Shown: in pieces, positions 36,601-48,793 of the stretch
Numbering within the stretch: the stretch's first letter is position 1
Layout: every line of letters begins with the position of its first letter
Source: Rhodococcus sp. SGAir0479
Lineage (GTDB): Bacteria; Actinomycetota; Actinomycetes; Mycobacteriales; Mycobacteriaceae
DNA: 64,000 bases
NCBI RefSeq assembly: GCF_005484805.1
Contig: NZ_CP039432.1
Span: 3,906,001-3,970,000, forward strand
Direction: 5' to 3'
Notes under the pieces: generated by a model
What the model was told of the DNA's origin: nothing
Seen by the model: the letters and a program-made list of their open reading frames with translations, nothing else
The model's database searches: none
Translations under genes and position numbers: made by a program

Positions 36601-39600
36601 GCCGGCAACCCGCTGGATGTCGGTCAGGCTCACGTAGTGGTGGTCGAGCAGTGCGGCCTGCTCGACCTGGATCCGGTCGAGCAGCTGTCCCACGCTCTCC
36701 GCGCCGTCGAGCCGGACCCGCACCGGCAGCGTGTTGACGAACAGACCGACCATCGACTCGACGCCCTCGATCTGCGGCGGGCGCCCGGACACGGTCGTAC
36801 CGAACGTGACGTCGTCACGGGAGGTCCACGCGCCCAGCACCATCGCCCACGCCGCCTGCACCACGGTGTTGACGGTGATCCCGCGTGCACGGGCGAGCGA
36901 GGTGAGCGCGGCCGTGCGGTCCTCGCTCAGCGCGCCGCCCACCTCCCGGGAATCGGAATACCGGCGACGGGGGTCGGTCGGTGCCACCAACGTCGGCTCG
37001 TCGGTGCCGTCGAAGACACGAGCCCACACCTCGAGTGACCTGTCGACGTCCTGTTCCCCGATCCAGGCGAGGTAGTCGCGGTACGGGGAAGCCTCGGGCA
37101 ACACCGCAGCGTCCCCGTCGGCGGCGTAGAGCACGAACAGCTCACGCAACAACAGCGGTGTCGACCAACCGTCGAGCAGCAGGTGATGGCTGGTCAGGAC
37201 CAGCCGGTGCCGGCCGGGGCCGGTGGTGACCAGCATCCAGCGCAACAGCGGAGCGCGAGCAGGATCGAACCGGGTCGCTCTGTCGTCATCGAGTATTCGA
37301 TCCAGCTCGGCCCGGTGGACACTCTCGTCCTGCCGGGAGAGGTCGTGCTCGGTCCAGGGCGCCGCGACGTGCTGCCGGACCACCTGTACCGCCCCGGCGG
37401 CGGTGTCGGCGACGAAGGCGGTCCGCAGGTTCGGATGGCGATCCAGCAGTATCCGTCCCGCGCGGCGCAACCGCGCCGGGTCGACATCACCGTGCAGCTC
37501 GAGCACCATTCGCACCACATAGGCGTCCGCGGACTGCTCGGACATCGAGGCGTGGAACAGCAACCCCTTCTGCAGCGGGGAAAGTGGCCACACGTCCGTC
37601 ATGTCCGGATATCGGTGTTCCAACCGTTCGATCTCGGACTGGCCGAGAGTCACCAGATCGAAGTCCGAGGGGGTCCGCCCACCGGCTCCCGGGGCGTGGG
37701 CGTGGGCGGTCAACGCCGTCAGCGTCGCGCACCACATCTCCGCCAACTCGGCGACCTCGGTCGCGGTCAGTACGCCACGCGGGAACGCCCATGTCGCGCG
37801 CAGCCGCGGTTCACCGGCGGCGTCGACCGTCAGGGCATTGATATCGAGCACCGCCGCTACCGGCATCTCCGCGTTCTGCGCACCCGGGAGGTCGCCGGCA
37901 TCCGCGACGGGCATCCAGCCGGCCTCGCCTCCGCCCGCGGCCACCCGGCCGAGATAGTTGAACGCTATTTGCGGTGTCGGCAGGTTCCGCAGCACGTGCC
38001 CGGTGTCCGCGTTGAGATAGCGCAGCAGCCCGTAGCCGATCCCGTGATCGGGTACCGCGAGTAGTTGCTCCTTGACGGACTTCACCACCGCCCCCGTGAT
38101 CGGCCCGCCCGGGTACGCGTCGTCGAGGTCGATGTCGGGAAACCGCAGGCGCAGTGGATAGCTCGTCGTGAACCACCCGACGGTGCGCGTCAGGTCTGCT
38201 CCCGGGACGACGCTCTCCTCCCGGCCGTGGCCTTCCAGCGCCAACGACACTTCCCGGGCCGGGGACTTGCGCGCAGTGGCGCGTCCCCGCCGCCACCTCG
38301 CCACCGCGATCGCCAACGCGGCCACCAGTCCGTCGCCCACCGCGCCGTGGAAAACCCGTGGCACCGTGGTCAGCAGCGCAGTGGTGACGTCACCGGGCAG
38401 TTCGACGCGTACGCTCTCGACCGTCGACTGCACGTCGATCGCGGCGTCGAGAGGACGGGATCCGATGACCGGGTCGTCCCCGGCGGACATCGCCCGCCAC
38501 ATCGCGAGTTCCGCGACCCGCTCCGGCCGGTGCGCCGCCTCGACGAGCCCGTGCGCCCACCTGCGCATCGACGTCCCCACGGGTGGCAGTTCCGGCGGTG
38601 CGCCGGTCGAGATCCGGGACCACGCGGCGGCGAGATCGGCCACCAGGACCCGCCAGGACACGCCGTCAACCGCCGAATGGTGAACGACGGCCAGTAGCCG
38701 ACCCTGCTCCGCCTCGTTCTCGGGATCGAACCACACCATTCGAACGACGACCCCGGCCGCCGGATCCAGCCGGTCCGCGGCGGAGTTCAGTTCCGCCGCC
38801 GCCAGTTCGTGGAACGCGGCCGGACGAGGGGATGCCGCGCTCGGCGTCGTCGTGACGCGGTGGATGACGTCCTCGGCTCGGATGGTGCCGGGCGGCAATA
38901 CCTCCCACGTCCAGGTCCCGTCGGCGGCCGGCCGCAACCGCGCCCGCAGCATGTCGTGCCTGTCCAGCACCGCCTGTACCGTGGCCGTCAACGTTTTCCC
39001 GTCGGCTTCCGTCGGAAGAGTGAGCATCAGCGCCTGCGAGAACCGGCCGAACCCGGACTCTGCCCGCTCGAGCAACCACCGCATGATCGGCGTCAACTGC
39101 ACCTCGCCGATACCGCCACCGGCGAGTTCGTCGAGCACTCGGTGCGAGTCACCGTTCCCGAGAGCGGCAACAGCCGCCAACCTCGCCACCGACCTGCACT
39201 CGAACACGTCGCGCGGGGAGAACACCACTCCCGATGCCTTCGCCCGTGCCGCCAACTGGATCGACATGATGCTGTCGCCACCGAGCGCGAAGAAGGAATC
39301 CTCCACACCCACCCGGTCGACACCGAGCACCTCCCCGAACAGCCGGGCGAGCACCTTCTCGGTCTCGGTACCGGGCGCGCGGAATTCGTTCCGGCCCGCC
39401 GAGAAATCCGGCGCCGGCAACGCCCCACGATCGACCTTCCCATTCGGCGACACCGGCACCCCGTCCACCACCACCACCGCCGCCGGCACCATATGCGGAG
39501 CCAACCGCTCCCCCGCGAACGCCAACACCCCCCGCACATCCACCTCCACCCCACGCTCCGGCACCACATACCCCACCAACCGACCACCGCCGTCCCCACA

Positions 39601-42600
39601 CACCGCCGCCACCGCACGCGCCACCCCCGCACACGCCGACAACACCGACTCCACCTCCCCCAACTCCACCCGAAACCCACGAACCTTCACCTGCAGATCC
39701 GAACGACCCACATACTCGAGCGCCAACCCCCCACCACGCACCCGCACCCACCGCACCACATCCCCCGTCCGATACATCCGCCCACCGAGCCCACCGAACG
39801 GATCCGCCACAAACCGAGTGGCCGTCAACCCCGCCCGATTCCGATAACCTCGCGCCACACCCCCACCCACCACATACAACTCCCCCGCCACCCCCACCGG
39901 AACCGGCCGCAACCAACCATCGAGCACCAACTCCCCCACCCCACGAACCGGACCACCCACCGTGACCCGATCCCCCGGCACCAAACGCGCACTGACGTTC
40001 AGCCAGATGGTCGTCTCGGTCGGTCCGTAGAGGTTGAACATCGACCGATGCCGTGCCCAGCACGTCACGAGATCCGGCGGGCAGGCCTCGCCGGCCACCA
40101 TCAAGTTCCGTAGCGACGCCAATCCGGTTGTCTCCGTGTCGGTGTCGTCCGGCACAGGTGGATCCATGGAGGCCAGCATCGTCGGTGTGAGCACCGCGTG
40201 GGTCACCCTCTCGGCAGCGAGCAGTTCCGCCAGCTCGGCGCCGCCGTACAGGGTGGGCGGAGCGATCACCGACCGCGCACCCGCCCCGAAGGCCATCACC
40301 TGCTCGAACACCGCCGCGTCGAAGCTCGGCGAGGCAACGTGCAACACCCGCGCATCCGGATCGACACCGAGCCGATTCCGTTGTTCCGAAACCAGATTGG
40401 CCAAACCCCGGTGCGTCACCAACACACCCTTCGGCGTCCCCGTCGACCCCGACGTGTAGATCACGTACGCCGGGTGGTCGACCTCCAGCCGTCCCGCCCG
40501 CTCCGCGTCGAGCACCGGTCCGGCCGAGAACTCCCCGAGCTCCACCTCCACCGCCGGATCGTCGAGCACCAACCACTCCACCGAATCCGGCATTCGATGT
40601 CGCCACTCCGCGGTCGTGAGACCCACCGTCACGGCCGAATCGGACACCATGTGGTCGATCCGGTCGGCCGGGTACAGCGGGTCCACCGGAACGATCGCGG
40701 CTCCCGACTTCGTGACCGCCCACATCGCCGACACGGCATCCGGAGACCGCGGCATCGCCACCGCGACATCGGACTCGGGCCCCAGCCCCGCACCGATCAG
40801 CCGGCGCGCCAGACGATTCGACTCCTCGTCGAGCTGCCGATACGTCCACCGTCGCGCACCGCACACCACCGCCACGGCGTCGGGATCTCGTGATGCCCAG
40901 GCCGACAGCAACTCCGGCAACACCCGGCCCTCCGCTCCCGGCCCGGCCGACACCGGTACCAGCTCCCGCCGCTCGGCCGCGGAGAGCAGATCGATCTCCC
41001 CGATCGGCGTCGCGGGTGTGGATACGACGGCCTCGGCGATGCGGAGGAAGCGATCGGCGAAGCGCCGCACGGTGTCGGCATCGAAGATGTCGGTGGCGAA
41101 GCCGAAGGAGGCCGACATCCCGAGAGGAGCGTCGTCGACCGGATCGAACTGCTCGGCGAGGCCCAGATGCAGGTCGTAGCGGGCGATGTCGAGATCGACG
41201 TCGACGGGTTCGACGTCCAGCCCCGGCAGGGCCGGATCCGGCGTCTCGAAGTTCCGGAACTCGAGCATCACCTGGAACAGCGGCGAATAGGACGTCGACC
41301 TCTCGGGATCGACGGTTTCCACCACCCGTTCGAACGGCGCCTCGGCGTGGACGAGGGCGTCGAGATCGTGCGCGCCCACCTCCTCGAGAAGGTCGGTGAA
41401 GGACTGCCCGGGCTGGACCTGCGTCCGCAGTACGACGGTGTTGACGAACATGCCCACCACATCGTCGAGGGCGGCCTCGCCGCGCCCCGCGGTCGGCGTT
41501 CCGACCGCCACGTCCGCGCTCCCGCTCAACCTGCTCAGGAGCAGGGCGAGCATCGCGTGCACGACCATGAACATGGTCGAATGCTGTTCACGCGCGAGGA
41601 CCTGCAGTCGGCGATGTAGGCGTGCACCGATCTGGAAGTGAACGCGGCCGCCTTTCGGTGAGCGCCACACCGGACGTGGTCGATCCGTCGGCAACTCGAT
41701 GCACGGCGGCAAACCCGAGAGCCTGGATCGCCAATAGGCCAACTCGCGCGCGAAGGCCGACTCCGGTTCGGATTCACTGCCCAGCAGGCGCCGCTGCCAC
41801 ACGCTGTAGTCGGCGTAGCGCACCACCGGCGGTGCCCAGTCCGGAGCCCGGCCGTGTCGGCGTGCCGTGTACGCGACCGTCACGTCCCTGGCCAGCGGCG
41901 CCATCGACGTGCCGTCCGCCGCGATGTGGTGCACCACCACCGCCAGCACGTGCTGATCCGGTGCGCTGCGGAACAGTGCCATCCGTACGGGTACCTCTGC
42001 GGTGACGTCGAAGCCGGTGGCGGCGAACCGGACGAGATGCGCCTGCAGTTCGGCGTCGCCGAACACCGGCACCGGTGTGAGGTCGGGACGTACCTGATCG
42101 GTGGGCACCACCACCTGGCGGGGACCGTCCGCGGAGTCGGGGTAGACGGTCCGGAGCGTGGCATGCCGGTCCGCGATGTCCGCGAGCGCCGATCGCAGAG
42201 CGTCGGTGTCCAGGTCACCGGACAGGCGGAGCGCGATCGGAATGTTGTAGGCGGGCGACGACGTGTCCAATTGGTTGACCACCCACATCCGCTGCTGGGC
42301 GAGGGAGATCGGAACCTCGTCCGGCCGAGTACCGGGGGTCAGTGCCGGACGGGCCGGCGAGCGCACGTCGACGCCGACGATCCGGGCCGCGAGCTCGGCG
42401 ACGGTGGGGGCGGCGAACAGGTCGCGGATGTCGATGCTTCGATCGAGCACCGAGTTGATCCGTGCGACCACCCGGGTGGCGACGAGGGAGTTGCCGCCGA
42501 GATCGAAGAAGTTCGCGTCGACACCGAGGTGGTCGACACCGAGCACCCCGGCGAAGACGACGGCGACGGCCTCCTCGATCGGTGTTCGCGGAGAACGGGA

Positions 42601-45600
42601 CACGTTGTGCCGCAACCCGAAGTCCGGTGCCGGCAGTGCGGCGCGGTCGAGCTTGCCCACCGGGGTCAGCGGAATCTCGTCGAGCAACGTGATGGCCGCC
42701 GGCACCATGTGGCTCGGCACCGCCGCCCGGACCTGGGCGGTCAGCTCGTCGGCGTCGGGGACGTGCCCGTCGGCGGGGAGCACGTAGGACACCAGCGCCG
42801 GGTCGCCGGCCGGTCCCGGACGGCTCAGTGTCACCGCGAATCTCACGTGCGGGTGGGCGGTCAGGGCGGCATCCACCTCGCCGGGCTCCGTGCGGACCCC
42901 GCGGATCTTGACCTGGAAGTCCGCCCGGCCCACGTACTCGAGCTTCAGGTCTCCCTCCCCGTCGCGTAGCCACCTCACCACGTCTCCGGTGCGGTAGAGG
43001 CGCTGCCCGCCTGCCCCGAACGGATCGGCGACGAACCGAGTGGCCGTCTGACCGGACAGGTTTCGGTAGCCACGTGCCAGGCCGGCACCCGTCAGATACA
43101 GCTCCCCCGCCACGCCGACCGGCACCGGCTGCAGCCGCCCGTCCAGCACACACTCCGCCACCCCACGGATCGGCCCACCGACCGTCACCCGCTCGCCCGG
43201 CACCAGGGGCGCACTGACATTCGACCAGATCGTCGTCTCGGTCGGGCCGTAGGCGTCGAACATCGAGCGCGCAGGCGCCCACCGCTCCGCGAGTTCCGGG
43301 GAACACGCCTCACCGGCCACCTCGAGGTACTGCAGGCAGTGGTGTCCGGCGGGATCGACCGACGACAACGTCGACGGTGTGAGGCAGGCATGCGTGACGC
43401 GGCCGTGATCGAGCAGCGCCGCCAGGTCGTCGCCGCCGTACACCGTCGGTGGCGCGACCACCAGTTTCCCGCCCGACGCGAGCGCCCACATCATCTCGAA
43501 CACCGACGCGTCGAAACTCGGGGACGCGAAGTGCAGGACACGGGTGCCGGGCCCCGCCGCGTACCGGTCGCGTTGTTCGGCCACGATGTTCGCCAGTCCC
43601 CGATGTGTCACCACCACACCCTTCGGAACCCCCGTCGACCCCGACGTGTAGATCACATACACCGGATGATCCGGCCGCAACACCGCCGTCCGCTCACCAT
43701 CGGTCACCGGACCGGCCGACAACCCCGCCACCTCCGCCACCACCGACACCTCGTCGAGCACCACCCACGGCACCGCCTGCGGCAACTCCCCCGACGACAC
43801 CCCCACCGACAACCCCAACACCGCACCCGAATCCACCAACATGTGCTCGAGCCGAGCAGACGGATACCCCGGATCCAACGGCACGAACGCCGCACCCGAC
43901 TTGGCCACAGCCCACACCGCCAGAACCGACTCCAACGACCGCCGCAACCCCACCGCCACACACGACTCCGGCCCCACACCCCGACCGATCAACAACCGCG
44001 CCAACCGATTCGAACGCGCATCCAACTCCCCATACGTCCAACACCGATCACCACACACCACCGCCACCGCACCCGGATCCACACCCACCGACGCCCCCAA
44101 CAACACCGGCAGCGTCACCGCAGACACCGACGCGGCCCCCGACACCGGGGCCAGCTGCTCGCGCTCCTCCGGGGTGAGCACGTCGACGTCGCCGAGCGGG
44201 GCCGACGGATCGGCCGCCGCATACTCGAGGATGCGTACCAGCCGATCCGTGAAGGCCTGCATCGTCACCGCGTCGAACAGATCGGCGGCGTACACGAGGT
44301 GGACCGACAGGCCGGCCGGGTGCCCGTCGACGAAGCGCTCCCCCACGGTCACCTGTAGATCACAGAACTCGGGGCAACGCGACTCGGGTGGCTCGACCGA
44401 TACGCCGGGGACGGCGGTCTCCTCGGAACGATCGGGGCCGAGGATCACCCGCGCCAGCAGCGGGCAGTCCGGCGGGCGGTCCGGGGCAACAGCCTCGAGC
44501 ACCTGTTCGACCGGCACCGCGGTGTGCGCGAAGGCGCCGAGCTGGCACCGCGCAACTTGCACCAACAGATCCGCGAACGAGCACCCGGGGTCCACCCGGG
44601 TCCGCAACACCACGGCGTCGGGGGCCGCGTCCGGTTCGGCACCGGCACCTCGCGCAACGGCCGCCGCCACGGCGATGTCGTCGGAGCCGCTCACCCGGGC
44701 CAGCAGTGCCGCCAGGCCCGCGTGCATCACCATGAACATCGTCGACGCGTGCGCGCGAGCACACCGCCGTAGCTCGCGGTGCAGATCCGCGCCGAGAGCG
44801 ATCTGCAGACTGCCGGGCGTCGTGGACCGCTGCACCGGGCGCCGGGCCTCCGTCGGCAGCCCGCCGCCCACCGGTAGTTCCGCGAGGGTGCGCTTCCAGT
44901 AGTCCAGGCACCGCACCGCCGCCCGTCGACGCTCCCCCTCTCTCGCGCTCTCAGGATGGATGGTCGCTGTCGACGTCTCGGGGTGGGCTGCGAGAAAGCC
45001 CTCGATCACCCCGAGGAACCGCTGCTGATGAAGCCGCAGCTCGTCGGTGCGGTAGCGGCGCGGATTTCCGCGAAATTCAACGAATGTTTCAGCCGGGGTT
45101 CCCCTTTGGTAAACGTTGACGAGAAGGTCTTCGATCGGTCCCGACGTGAGTACATGGAATTCTCCGGTCACCGAACCGAAGTCGAGCTCCTGCCGGAAGA
45201 GCATCACGTTGACGATCGGCGCGGCGGCCCCGCTCCCCTCGGCGCCCGCACTCGCCTCGCGTGCGATCTCGGCGAGATTGCCGCGCTGGTGACGCAACGC
45301 GCCCATCAGCTCCACAGCCACCCGCTCGACCAGATCGCCCACGGTGTCGTCGGGACCGACGCGGATCCCGAGCGGGACGACGTTGACGAACATCCCACCC
45401 GACCGCCGCAGCACCGCAGTCGTCCGCCCCGACACCGGGACATCCACACGAACGTCTCGCCGGCCCGTCATGCGCGAGAGGTAGCAGGCGAACGCAGCGA
45501 TGATCATCGCAGCGGACGTGCTGCTCGCCCTGCCCTCGGAGTCCTCGAGCCGTCCGGCCGTCCGTTCGTCGAGCGACGTGGTCACGAGCAGATCGCGGGC

Positions 45601-46281
45601 GACGGCCCCGCCGTCCCGGTCGGACAGACTCACCGGCTCCGCGAGCGTTCGCAACCGCTCGATCCAGTAGGCGCGGTCCGCCTCGAATCGGCTCGACGCC
45701 CGGTACCGACAGTCGAGGTCGTACAGGGTGCGCAGGTCGGCCGCCCGGCAGGGTTCCGGTTCGCGCCCGGCCACCGCCGCCGAGTACAGGACCGCGATGC
45801 GGTTGACCATCGTCATTGCGGCATACCCGTCCAATGCGACATGGTGAACTCTGCTGTACCACAGATACTTCGCGTCGCCGACCTGCAAGATCGACGACAG
45901 CCCCAGCGCGTGCGTGGGGTCCACCGGCGTGGACCGGTCTTCGCGCATCCACGCATCCGCCGCCGCCGCGGGCTCCGGCTCACCACGAAAGTCGATGAAC
46001 CCCACCGAGTTGTCCAGCGCGGGGTCGACGACCTGCCTGGGCTGCCCGTCGATCTCGATCAACCGGAGGGACGCGCACTGTACTTCGCGTCCCGCCGTCA
46101 GAGCCGCCCGGCGGAGGAGATCGAGGTCGAGATCACCTCGGAACTCGACGTACTGAGCGATGCAGTACGGAAGATGGGGAGCCAGTCGCTGCGCGAGCCA
46201 GACCTCGTACTGCATCGATGACAACGGAAAAGGTTCCGGGACAGCGATTTCCATCGAAAGGGACTTGCTCGTGGTTGACAT
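33646..46281 (-). CDS. Three-module non-ribosomal peptide synthetase
   Basis: 4,211 residues. Domain order: C1 (EntF-like, HHVALDG at 146-152); half-C (about 460-708, no HHxxxDG lobe); A1 (YTSGSTG near 877); T1 (Ser1265); C2 (HH 1451); A2 (Tyr1942); T2 (GGDSI, Ser2337); epimerase (HH 2534); C3 (HH 3032); A3 (Tyr3502, with YGSAEAT instead of YGPTET near 3635); T3 (Ser3887); thioesterase (GYSVGG, Ser4025). It predicts an N-acyl tripeptide with a D-residue at position 2. The ATG at 46281 follows GGCGGAG. Two internal repeats link A1-A3 and A2-A3. No MbtH, transporter or precursor genes adjoin. Product unknown; the EntF-like first domain hints at an aryl or acyl cap. Confidence 0.93.
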   Translation of the reverse strand: MSTTSKSLSMEIAVPEPFPLSSMQYEVWLAQRLAPHLPYCIAQYVEFRGDLDLDLLRRAALTAGREVQCASLRLIEIDGQPRQVVDPALDNSVGFIDFRGEPEPAAAADAWMREDRSTPVDPTHALGLSSILQVGDAKYLWYSRVHHVALDGYAAMTMVNRIAVLYSAAVAGREPEPCRAADLRTLYDLDCRYRASSRFEADRAYWIERLRTLAEPVSLSDRDGGAVARDLLVTTSLDERTAGRLEDSEGRASSTSAAMIIAAFACYLSRMTGRRDVRVDVPVSGRTTAVLRRSGGMFVNVVPLGIRVGPDDTVGDLVERVAVELMGALRHQRGNLAEIAREASAGAEGSGAAAPIVNVMLFRQELDFGSVTGEFHVLTSGPIEDLLVNVYQRGTPAETFVEFRGNPRRYRTDELRLHQQRFLGVIEGFLAAHPETSTATIHPESAREGERRRAAVRCLDYWKRTLAELPVGGGLPTEARRPVQRSTTPGSLQIALGADLHRELRRCARAHASTMFMVMHAGLAALLARVSGSDDIAVAAAVARGAGAEPDAAPDAVVLRTRVDPGCSFADLLVQVARCQLGAFAHTAVPVEQVLEAVAPDRPPDCPLLARVILGPDRSEETAVPGVSVEPPESRCPEFCDLQVTVGERFVDGHPAGLSVHLVYAADLFDAVTMQAFTDRLVRILEYAAADPSAPLGDVDVLTPEEREQLAPVSGAASVSAVTLPVLLGASVGVDPGAVAVVCGDRCWTYGELDARSNRLARLLIGRGVGPESCVAVGLRRSLESVLAVWAVAKSGAAFVPLDPGYPSARLEHMLVDSGAVLGLSVGVSSGELPQAVPWVVLDEVSVVAEVAGLSAGPVTDGERTAVLRPDHPVYVIYTSGSTGVPKGVVVTHRGLANIVAEQRDRYAAGPGTRVLHFASPSFDASVFEMMWALASGGKLVVAPPTVYGGDDLAALLDHGRVTHACLTPSTLSSVDPAGHHCLQYLEVAGEACSPELAERWAPARSMFDAYGPTETTIWSNVSAPLVPGERVTVGGPIRGVAECVLDGRLQPVPVGVAGELYLTGAGLARGYRNLSGQTATRFVADPFGAGGQRLYRTGDVVRWLRDGEGDLKLEYVGRADFQVKIRGVRTEPGEVDAALTAHPHVRFAVTLSRPGPAGDPALVSYVLPADGHVPDADELTAQVRAAVPSHMVPAAITLLDEIPLTPVGKLDRAALPAPDFGLRHNVSRSPRTPIEEAVAVVFAGVLGVDHLGVDANFFDLGGNSLVATRVVARINSVLDRSIDIRDLFAAPTVAELAARIVGVDVRSPARPALTPGTRPDEVPISLAQQRMWVVNQLDTSSPAYNIPIALRLSGDLDTDALRSALADIADRHATLRTVYPDSADGPRQVVVPTDQVRPDLTPVPVFGDAELQAHLVRFAATGFDVTAEVPVRMALFRSAPDQHVLAVVVHHIAADGTSMAPLARDVTVAYTARRHGRAPDWAPPVVRYADYSVWQRRLLGSESEPESAFARELAYWRSRLSGLPPCIELPTDRPRPVWRSPKGGRVHFQIGARLHRRLQVLAREQHSTMFMVVHAMLALLLSRLSGSADVAVGTPTAGRGEAALDDVVGMFVNTVVLRTQVQPGQSFTDLLEEVGAHDLDALVHAEAPFERVVETVDPERSTSYSPLFQVMLEFRNFETPDPALPGLDVEPVDVDLDIARYDLHLGLAEQFDPVDDAPLGMSASFGFATDIFDADTVRRFADRFLRIAEAVVSTPATPIGEIDLLSAAERRELVPVSAGPGAEGRVLPELLSAWASRDPDAVAVVCGARRWTYRQLDEESNRLARRLIGAGLGPESDVAVAMPRSPDAVSAMWAVTKSGAAIVPVDPLYPADRIDHMVSDSAVTVGLTTAEWRHRMPDSVEWLVLDDPAVEVELGEFSAGPVLDAERAGRLEVDHPAYVIYTSGSTGTPKGVLVTHRGLANLVSEQRNRLGVDPDARVLHVASPSFDAAVFEQVMAFGAGARSVIAPPTLYGGAELAELLAAERVTHAVLTPTMLASMDPPVPDDTDTETTGLASLRNLMVAGEACPPDLVTCWARHRSMFNLYGPTETTIWLNVSARLVPGDRVTVGGPVRGVGELVLDGWLRPVPVGVAGELYVVGGGVARGYRNRAGLTATRFVADPFGGLGGRMYRTGDVVRWVRVRGGGLALEYVGRSDLQVKVRGFRVELGEVESVLSACAGVARAVAAVCGDGGGRLVGYVVPERGVEVDVRGVLAFAGERLAPHMVPAAVVVVDGVPVSPNGKVDRGALPAPDFSAGRNEFRAPGTETEKVLARLFGEVLGVDRVGVEDSFFALGGDSIMSIQLAARAKASGVVFSPRDVFECRSVARLAAVAALGNGDSHRVLDELAGGGIGEVQLTPIMRWLLERAESGFGRFSQALMLTLPTEADGKTLTATVQAVLDRHDMLRARLRPAADGTWTWEVLPPGTIRAEDVIHRVTTTPSAASPRPAAFHELAAAELNSAADRLDPAAGVVVRMVWFDPENEAEQGRLLAVVHHSAVDGVSWRVLVADLAAAWSRISTGAPPELPPVGTSMRRWAHGLVEAAHRPERVAELAMWRAMSAGDDPVIGSRPLDAAIDVQSTVESVRVELPGDVTTALLTTVPRVFHGAVGDGLVAALAIAVARWRRGRATARKSPAREVSLALEGHGREESVVPGADLTRTVGWFTTSYPLRLRFPDIDLDDAYPGGPITGAVVKSVKEQLLAVPDHGIGYGLLRYLNADTGHVLRNLPTPQIAFNYLGRVAAGGGEAGWMPVADAGDLPGAQNAEMPVAAVLDINALTVDAAGEPRLRATWAFPRGVLTATEVAELAEMWCATLTALTAHAHAPGAGGRTPSDFDLVTLGQSEIERLEHRYPDMTDVWPLSPLQKGLLFHASMSEQSADAYVVRMVLELHGDVDPARLRRAGRILLDRHPNLRTAFVADTAAGAVQVVRQHVAAPWTEHDLSRQDESVHRAELDRILDDDRATRFDPARAPLLRWMLVTTGPGRHRLVLTSHHLLLDGWSTPLLLRELFVLYAADGDAAVLPEASPYRDYLAWIGEQDVDRSLEVWARVFDGTDEPTLVAPTDPRRRYSDSREVGGALSEDRTAALTSLARARGITVNTVVQAAWAMVLGAWTSRDDVTFGTTVSGRPPQIEGVESMVGLFVNTLPVRVRLDGAESVGQLLDRIQVEQAALLDHHYVSLTDIQRVAGPGAVFDTMSVFESYPVDRSAIGTDSDVAGLRVAGVSGADASHFPVSLVADVDSRLRLRVSYLPELLDHDTAAGVVDRVLRVIDAVIDDPDVPLAQLQLLSPAEYRESVPVSGAASVSAVTLPVLLGASVGVDPGAVAVVCGDRCWTYGELDARSNRLARLLIGRGVGPESCVAVGLRRSLESVLAVWAVAKSGAAFVPLDPGYPSARLEHMLVDSGAVLGLSVGVSSGELPQAVPWVVLDEVSVVAEVAGLSAGPVTDGERTAVLRPDHPVYVIYTSGSTGVPKGVVVTHRGLANLLVEQGVRFRLGQDARVLHVSSPSFDAAVLEQLWAFGFGGRLVVVPPTVFGGAEMGRILRRERVTHLVLTPALLATVDPTGLDDLRTIVVGGEPCPPELVTRWAFGRRMFNTYGSAEATIQTNVSARLVPGDRVTVGGPVRGVGELVLDGWLRPVPVGVAGELYVVGGGVARGYRNRAGLTATRFVADPFGGLGGRMYRTGDVVRWVRVRGGGLALEYVGRSDLQVKVRGFRVELGEVESVLSACAGVARAVAAVCGDGGGRLVGYVVPERGVEVDVRGVLAFAGERLAPHMVPAAVVVVDGVPVSPNGKVDRGALPAPDFSAGRNEFRAPKDGCESVVAAAFAAQLGLERVGADDNFFSLGGNSLTATGVAARLRESTSTEVPVEWIFAHSTPAALAHRIEMHEADAVDDDVTGSAVAVLLPLRATGSRVPLFCIHPAIGLAWCFSGLVQFVDDDRPIYGINSPALTDPDVRVGSLDEIAHRYVHEIRSVQPRGPYHLLGYSVGGQIAHAMAVQLRREGDDVRTLSLMDTRLPSDSDVDDEMPSVAELLGEFGGVEVVGDGNSDITAEQAAALLRAKGGLFASLTPDHLETLYREYRDLAHAARAHRPSLLEGPVVTYFSAAADPAGDGGADREAGVAGWRRYNSGDVHEYPVPVRHEHMTGPEGLSVVGPLLDRQLNLVDREREAPQ
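34737..35350. repeat. NRPS repeat R2, copy in A3 (C-terminal subdomain)
   Basis: 614 bp, near-identical to 39387-40000 (offset 4,650; one difference noted at 34919). It covers the rear of the A3 domain from [11 protein letters not shown] to the linker ending AGRNEF. The coding strand is unusually rich in G/T and poor in C compared with flanking NRPS sequence. Confidence 0.92.
35717..36276. repeat. NRPS repeat R1, copy in A3 (N-terminal part)
   Basis: 560 bp, apparently identical to 43589-44148 (offset 7,872). It covers the front of A3, from [11 protein letters not shown] through [11 protein letters not shown] to HRGLAN. Same G/T-rich coding-strand bias as repeat R2. Confidence 0.92.
39387..40000. 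repeat. NRPS repeat R2, copy in A2
   Basis: Partner of 34737-35350. It covers the rear of the A2 domain, ending exactly where the A2 and A3 specificity cores begin to differ (INVSARL against QTNVSARL context). Confidence 0.92.
43589..44148. repeat. NRPS repeat R1, copy in A1
   Basis: Partner of 35717-36276. It covers the front of the A1 domain up to HRGLAN, after which the A1 and A3 substrate-pocket sequences diverge. Confidence 0.92.
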
Positions 46282-46622
46282 CGGCTCCGCCTGCTCGTCC
46301 ATCGGAGTGCACTTTGTCGTGTCGCGTCGGGCGGCACGTCCGAGGGACGAACCGGTCGACGCGCGAGGATTGCCGACGTGCTCGGCGAGTGCCCGATATC
46401 GGACCAGCGATGGGGGCTTCTCGCTCGCACGTGCCGACCGCGCCACCGGGTCCGGGGTGGTGGAAACGACGCATCTGGCGTCGGGGTCACATCGTGACCG
46501 GTCTCCCATTTTGCCAGAGCGACCAAACGTGCGCCACCGACCAAAGTGCTTGATGCCGACAGCGCTCGGTGTGGATAGCCTGGAATCGTGGCGCGACGAA
46601 CGGCCGGAGAGACCCGGACCCC
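46282..46622. other. Divergent control region between NRPS and GAF-ANTAR genes
   Basis: 341 bp with no gene of its own. It must hold the promoters of both divergent genes. On the NRPS side an in-frame ATG at 46302 is an alternative start. The motif GACCAAA occurs twice (about 46522 and 46549), spaced 27 bp apart, as possible operator half-sites. No clear -10/-35 pair is visible. Confidence 0.4.
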
Positions 46623-47438
46623 ATGAGTGAAGGACAACTGGTCCGGGCGCTCCGAGAAGTGGCGGAGGCCCTCGCTCCGGGCTTCGACACCGTCGATGTA
46701 CTTCGCATCCTGACCGACCGCACGGTGGAACTGGTGGGGATCGACGCGGCGGGGATCCTCCTCGCCGACGAGCGTGGACGTCTCGAGTCGGTGGCGTGCA
46801 CCTCCGAGGCGGTGTGCACGCTCGAGAAGTTGGAGCTGGAGGATGCGGGTGGCCCCTGCTACGACTGCTTCACCACGGGACGTCCGCTCGTCAACCTCGC
46901 ACGCGACACGGCGTCGGCGCGCTGGCCGCGCTTTCAGCACTTGTCGGGAACGGTCGGCTTCGGAGCCGTCCACGCCGTTCCGTTGCAGCTGGGGGACCGG
47001 GTGATCGGGTCACTGAACATGTGCTGCATCGCCCCCGGCCGACTCCGCGCGGAGGATGTCGAGACAACCCGCGCACTGGTCCGCATCGCCGCCGTCGGCC
47101 TGCTCCACCAGCGCACCGCACGCAGCGCGCAGGAGGAGGCCGCTCAACTACGACACGCACTGACCAGTCGGGTCGTCATCGAGCAGGCCAAGGGGATGCT
47201 CGCTCGGGGAGTCGGATGCACCCCGACGGAGGCCTTCGATGTCCTTCGCCGATACGCCGCACCCACGGCCGACCGCTCCACGACGTCGCGGAGGAGGTCG
47301 TCGACGGCACGCTGCATCCGCCGACGACTCCCGGCTGAGCGGCACCTACAGGCACCCGTCGGTCCGCGAGCACGCAGCCCCGGAGCTTGCGGGGGGGGAC
47401 GAACCTATCCCCGCGCCATGTCCACGAAGCGCGAGTAG
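46623..47438 (+). CDS. GAF-ANTAR regulator with frameshifted C-terminus
   Basis: 271 codons as read. A GAF sensor domain spans about 15-165 ([22 protein letters not shown], then [22 protein letters not shown]). An ANTAR RNA-binding domain begins at [37 protein letters not shown]. The normal ANTAR ending, [20 protein letters not shown] and stop at 47338, is in the neighbouring frame. One base appears missing near 47255-47258, and the frame instead runs into an Arg-rich tail that ends inside dnaB. ANTAR proteins act as antiterminators on paired hairpins. This one is divergent from the NRPS and could control it. Either a real disabling mutation or a sequence error. Confidence 0.8.
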   Translation: MSEGQLVRALREVAEALAPGFDTVDVLRILTDRTVELVGIDAAGILLADERGRLESVACTSEAVCTLEKLELEDAGGPCYDCFTTGRPLVNLARDTASARWPRFQHLSGTVGFGAVHAVPLQLGDRVIGSLNMCCIAPGRLRAEDVETTRALVRIAAVGLLHQRTARSAQEEAAQLRHALTSRVVIEQAKGMLARGVGCTPTEAFDVLRRYAAPTADRSTTSRRRSSTARCIRRRLPAERHLQAPVGPRARSPGACGGGRTYPRAMSTKRE

Positions 47439-48793
47439 TGCAGCTGGTGGGCGACGGTGATGGTGGCAGTGGGACCGCCGCGGTGCTTGCCGAGGATGAT
47501 GTCGGCCTCGCCGCCGCGCGGGTCGTCCCGCTCGAAGGCGTCGGGGCGGTGCAGCAGCATGACCATGTCGGCGTCCTGCTCGAGCGAACCGGACTCGCGG
47601 AGGTCGGAGACCTGGGGACGCTTGTCGGTGCGCTGCTCGGGACCACGGTTGAGCTGACAGATCGCGATCACCGGAACCTCGAGTTCCTTCGCGAGCAGCT
47701 TGAGGCTTCGCGAGAATTCCGAGACTTCCTGCTGGCGGGACTCGACCTTCTTGCCCGACGACATCAGCTGCAGGTAGTCGATGACGATCAGCCGAATGTT
47801 GTGCTTCTGCTTGAGCCGGCGCGCCTTCGCGCGGATCTCCATCATGGTCAGGTTGGGGGAGTCGTCGATGAACATCGGCGCCTCGCTGATCTCACTCATC
47901 CGCCGCGCCAGACGCGTCCAGTCGTCGTCGGACATCTTGCCCGAGCGCATGTCCGAGAGCTTGATCTTCGCCTCCGCCGACAGCAGACGCATGACGATCT
48001 CGGTCTTGCTCATTTCCAGCGAGAAGATGACGCTCGCCATGCCGTGCTTGATGGAGCACGACCGCATGAAGTCCATCCCGATGGTCGACTTACCCACGCC
48101 GGGGCGCGCCGCGACGATGATCATCTGGCCGGCGTGGAGCCCGTTGGTGATCTCGTCGAGTTCACTGAATCCGGTGGGCACGCCGAGTGAGATTCCACCG
48201 CGGCTGGCGATGGAGTCGATCTCGTCCATCGTGGGCTGCAGCAGCTCCTCGAGGGGCAGGAAGTCCTCGGTGGTGCGGCGCTCGGTGACCTCGAAGATCT
48301 CGGCCTGCGCCCGGTCGACCACCTCGGCGACGTCCTGGCCGTCGGAACCGGCGTAGCCGTACTGCACGATCCGGGTACCGGCATCCACGAGACGCCGCAG
48401 GATCGACTTCTCGGCGACGATCTCGGCGTAGTAGGCGGCGTTGGCCGCGGTAGGCACCGTCTGGGTCAACGTCACCAGGTAGGGGGCCCCGCCGATGCGA
48501 CGCAGTTCGCCGCGACGATCGAGTTCCGCGGAGACCGTGACCGGGTCGGCCGGCTCACCCCGGCTGTAGAGATCGAGGATCGCGTCGTACACCGACTGGT
48601 GGGCGGGGCGGTAGAAGTCGCCGGGGCGCAGCACCTCGAGGACGTCGGCGATGGCGTCCTTGCTCAGCAGCATGCCGCCGAGCACCGACTGCTCGGCCAC
48701 CATGTCGTGCGGAGGCTGCCGTCCGAACTCCTCGCTGGGCTCCTCCGGGGGTCCCGGGTACTCGGAATGCCCACGATCATCTACAACCGCCAC
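47405..48793 (-). CDS. dnaB: Replicative DNA helicase DnaB
   Basis: 462 residues. The N-terminal DnaB domain (PPHDMVAEQSVLGGMLLSKDAIADVLEVL) and the RecA-like C-terminal domain are present, with Walker A ARPGVGKST, Walker B RLIVIDYLQLM, and the CQLNRGPEQR arginine-finger region. The hexameric helicase unwinds DNA at the fork. Its normal length shows there is no intein, unlike some mycobacterial dnaB genes. The GTG at 48793 follows GGAAGG at good spacing. It lies downstream of rplI, separated by a long gap with DnaA-box-like sequences. Confidence 0.96.
   Translation of the reverse strand: MAVVDDRGHSEYPGPPEEPSEEFGRQPPHDMVAEQSVLGGMLLSKDAIADVLEVLRPGDFYRPAHQSVYDAILDLYSRGEPADPVTVSAELDRRGELRRIGGAPYLVTLTQTVPTAANAAYYAEIVAEKSILRRLVDAGTRIVQYGYAGSDGQDVAEVVDRAQAEIFEVTERRTTEDFLPLEELLQPTMDEIDSIASRGGISLGVPTGFSELDEITNGLHAGQMIIVAARPGVGKSTIGMDFMRSCSIKHGMASVIFSLEMSKTEIVMRLLSAEAKIKLSDMRSGKMSDDDWTRLARRMSEISEAPMFIDDSPNLTMMEIRAKARRLKQKHNIRLIVIDYLQLMSSGKKVESRQQEVSEFSRSLKLLAKELEVPVIAICQLNRGPEQRTDKRPQVSDLRESGSLEQDADMVMLLHRPDAFERDDPRGGEADIILGKHRGGPTATITVAHQLHYSRFVDMARG

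Noticed and set aside
33646-46281. Assignment of the NRPS to rhequichelin, rhequibactin or heterobactin synthesis
   Set aside because: No hydroxamate or catechol genes, MbtH or siderophore transporters lie next to it. The A-domain codes do not settle the product.
47405-48793. Intein in dnaB
   Set aside because: The protein is of normal length (462 residues) and the RecA core runs without interruption.
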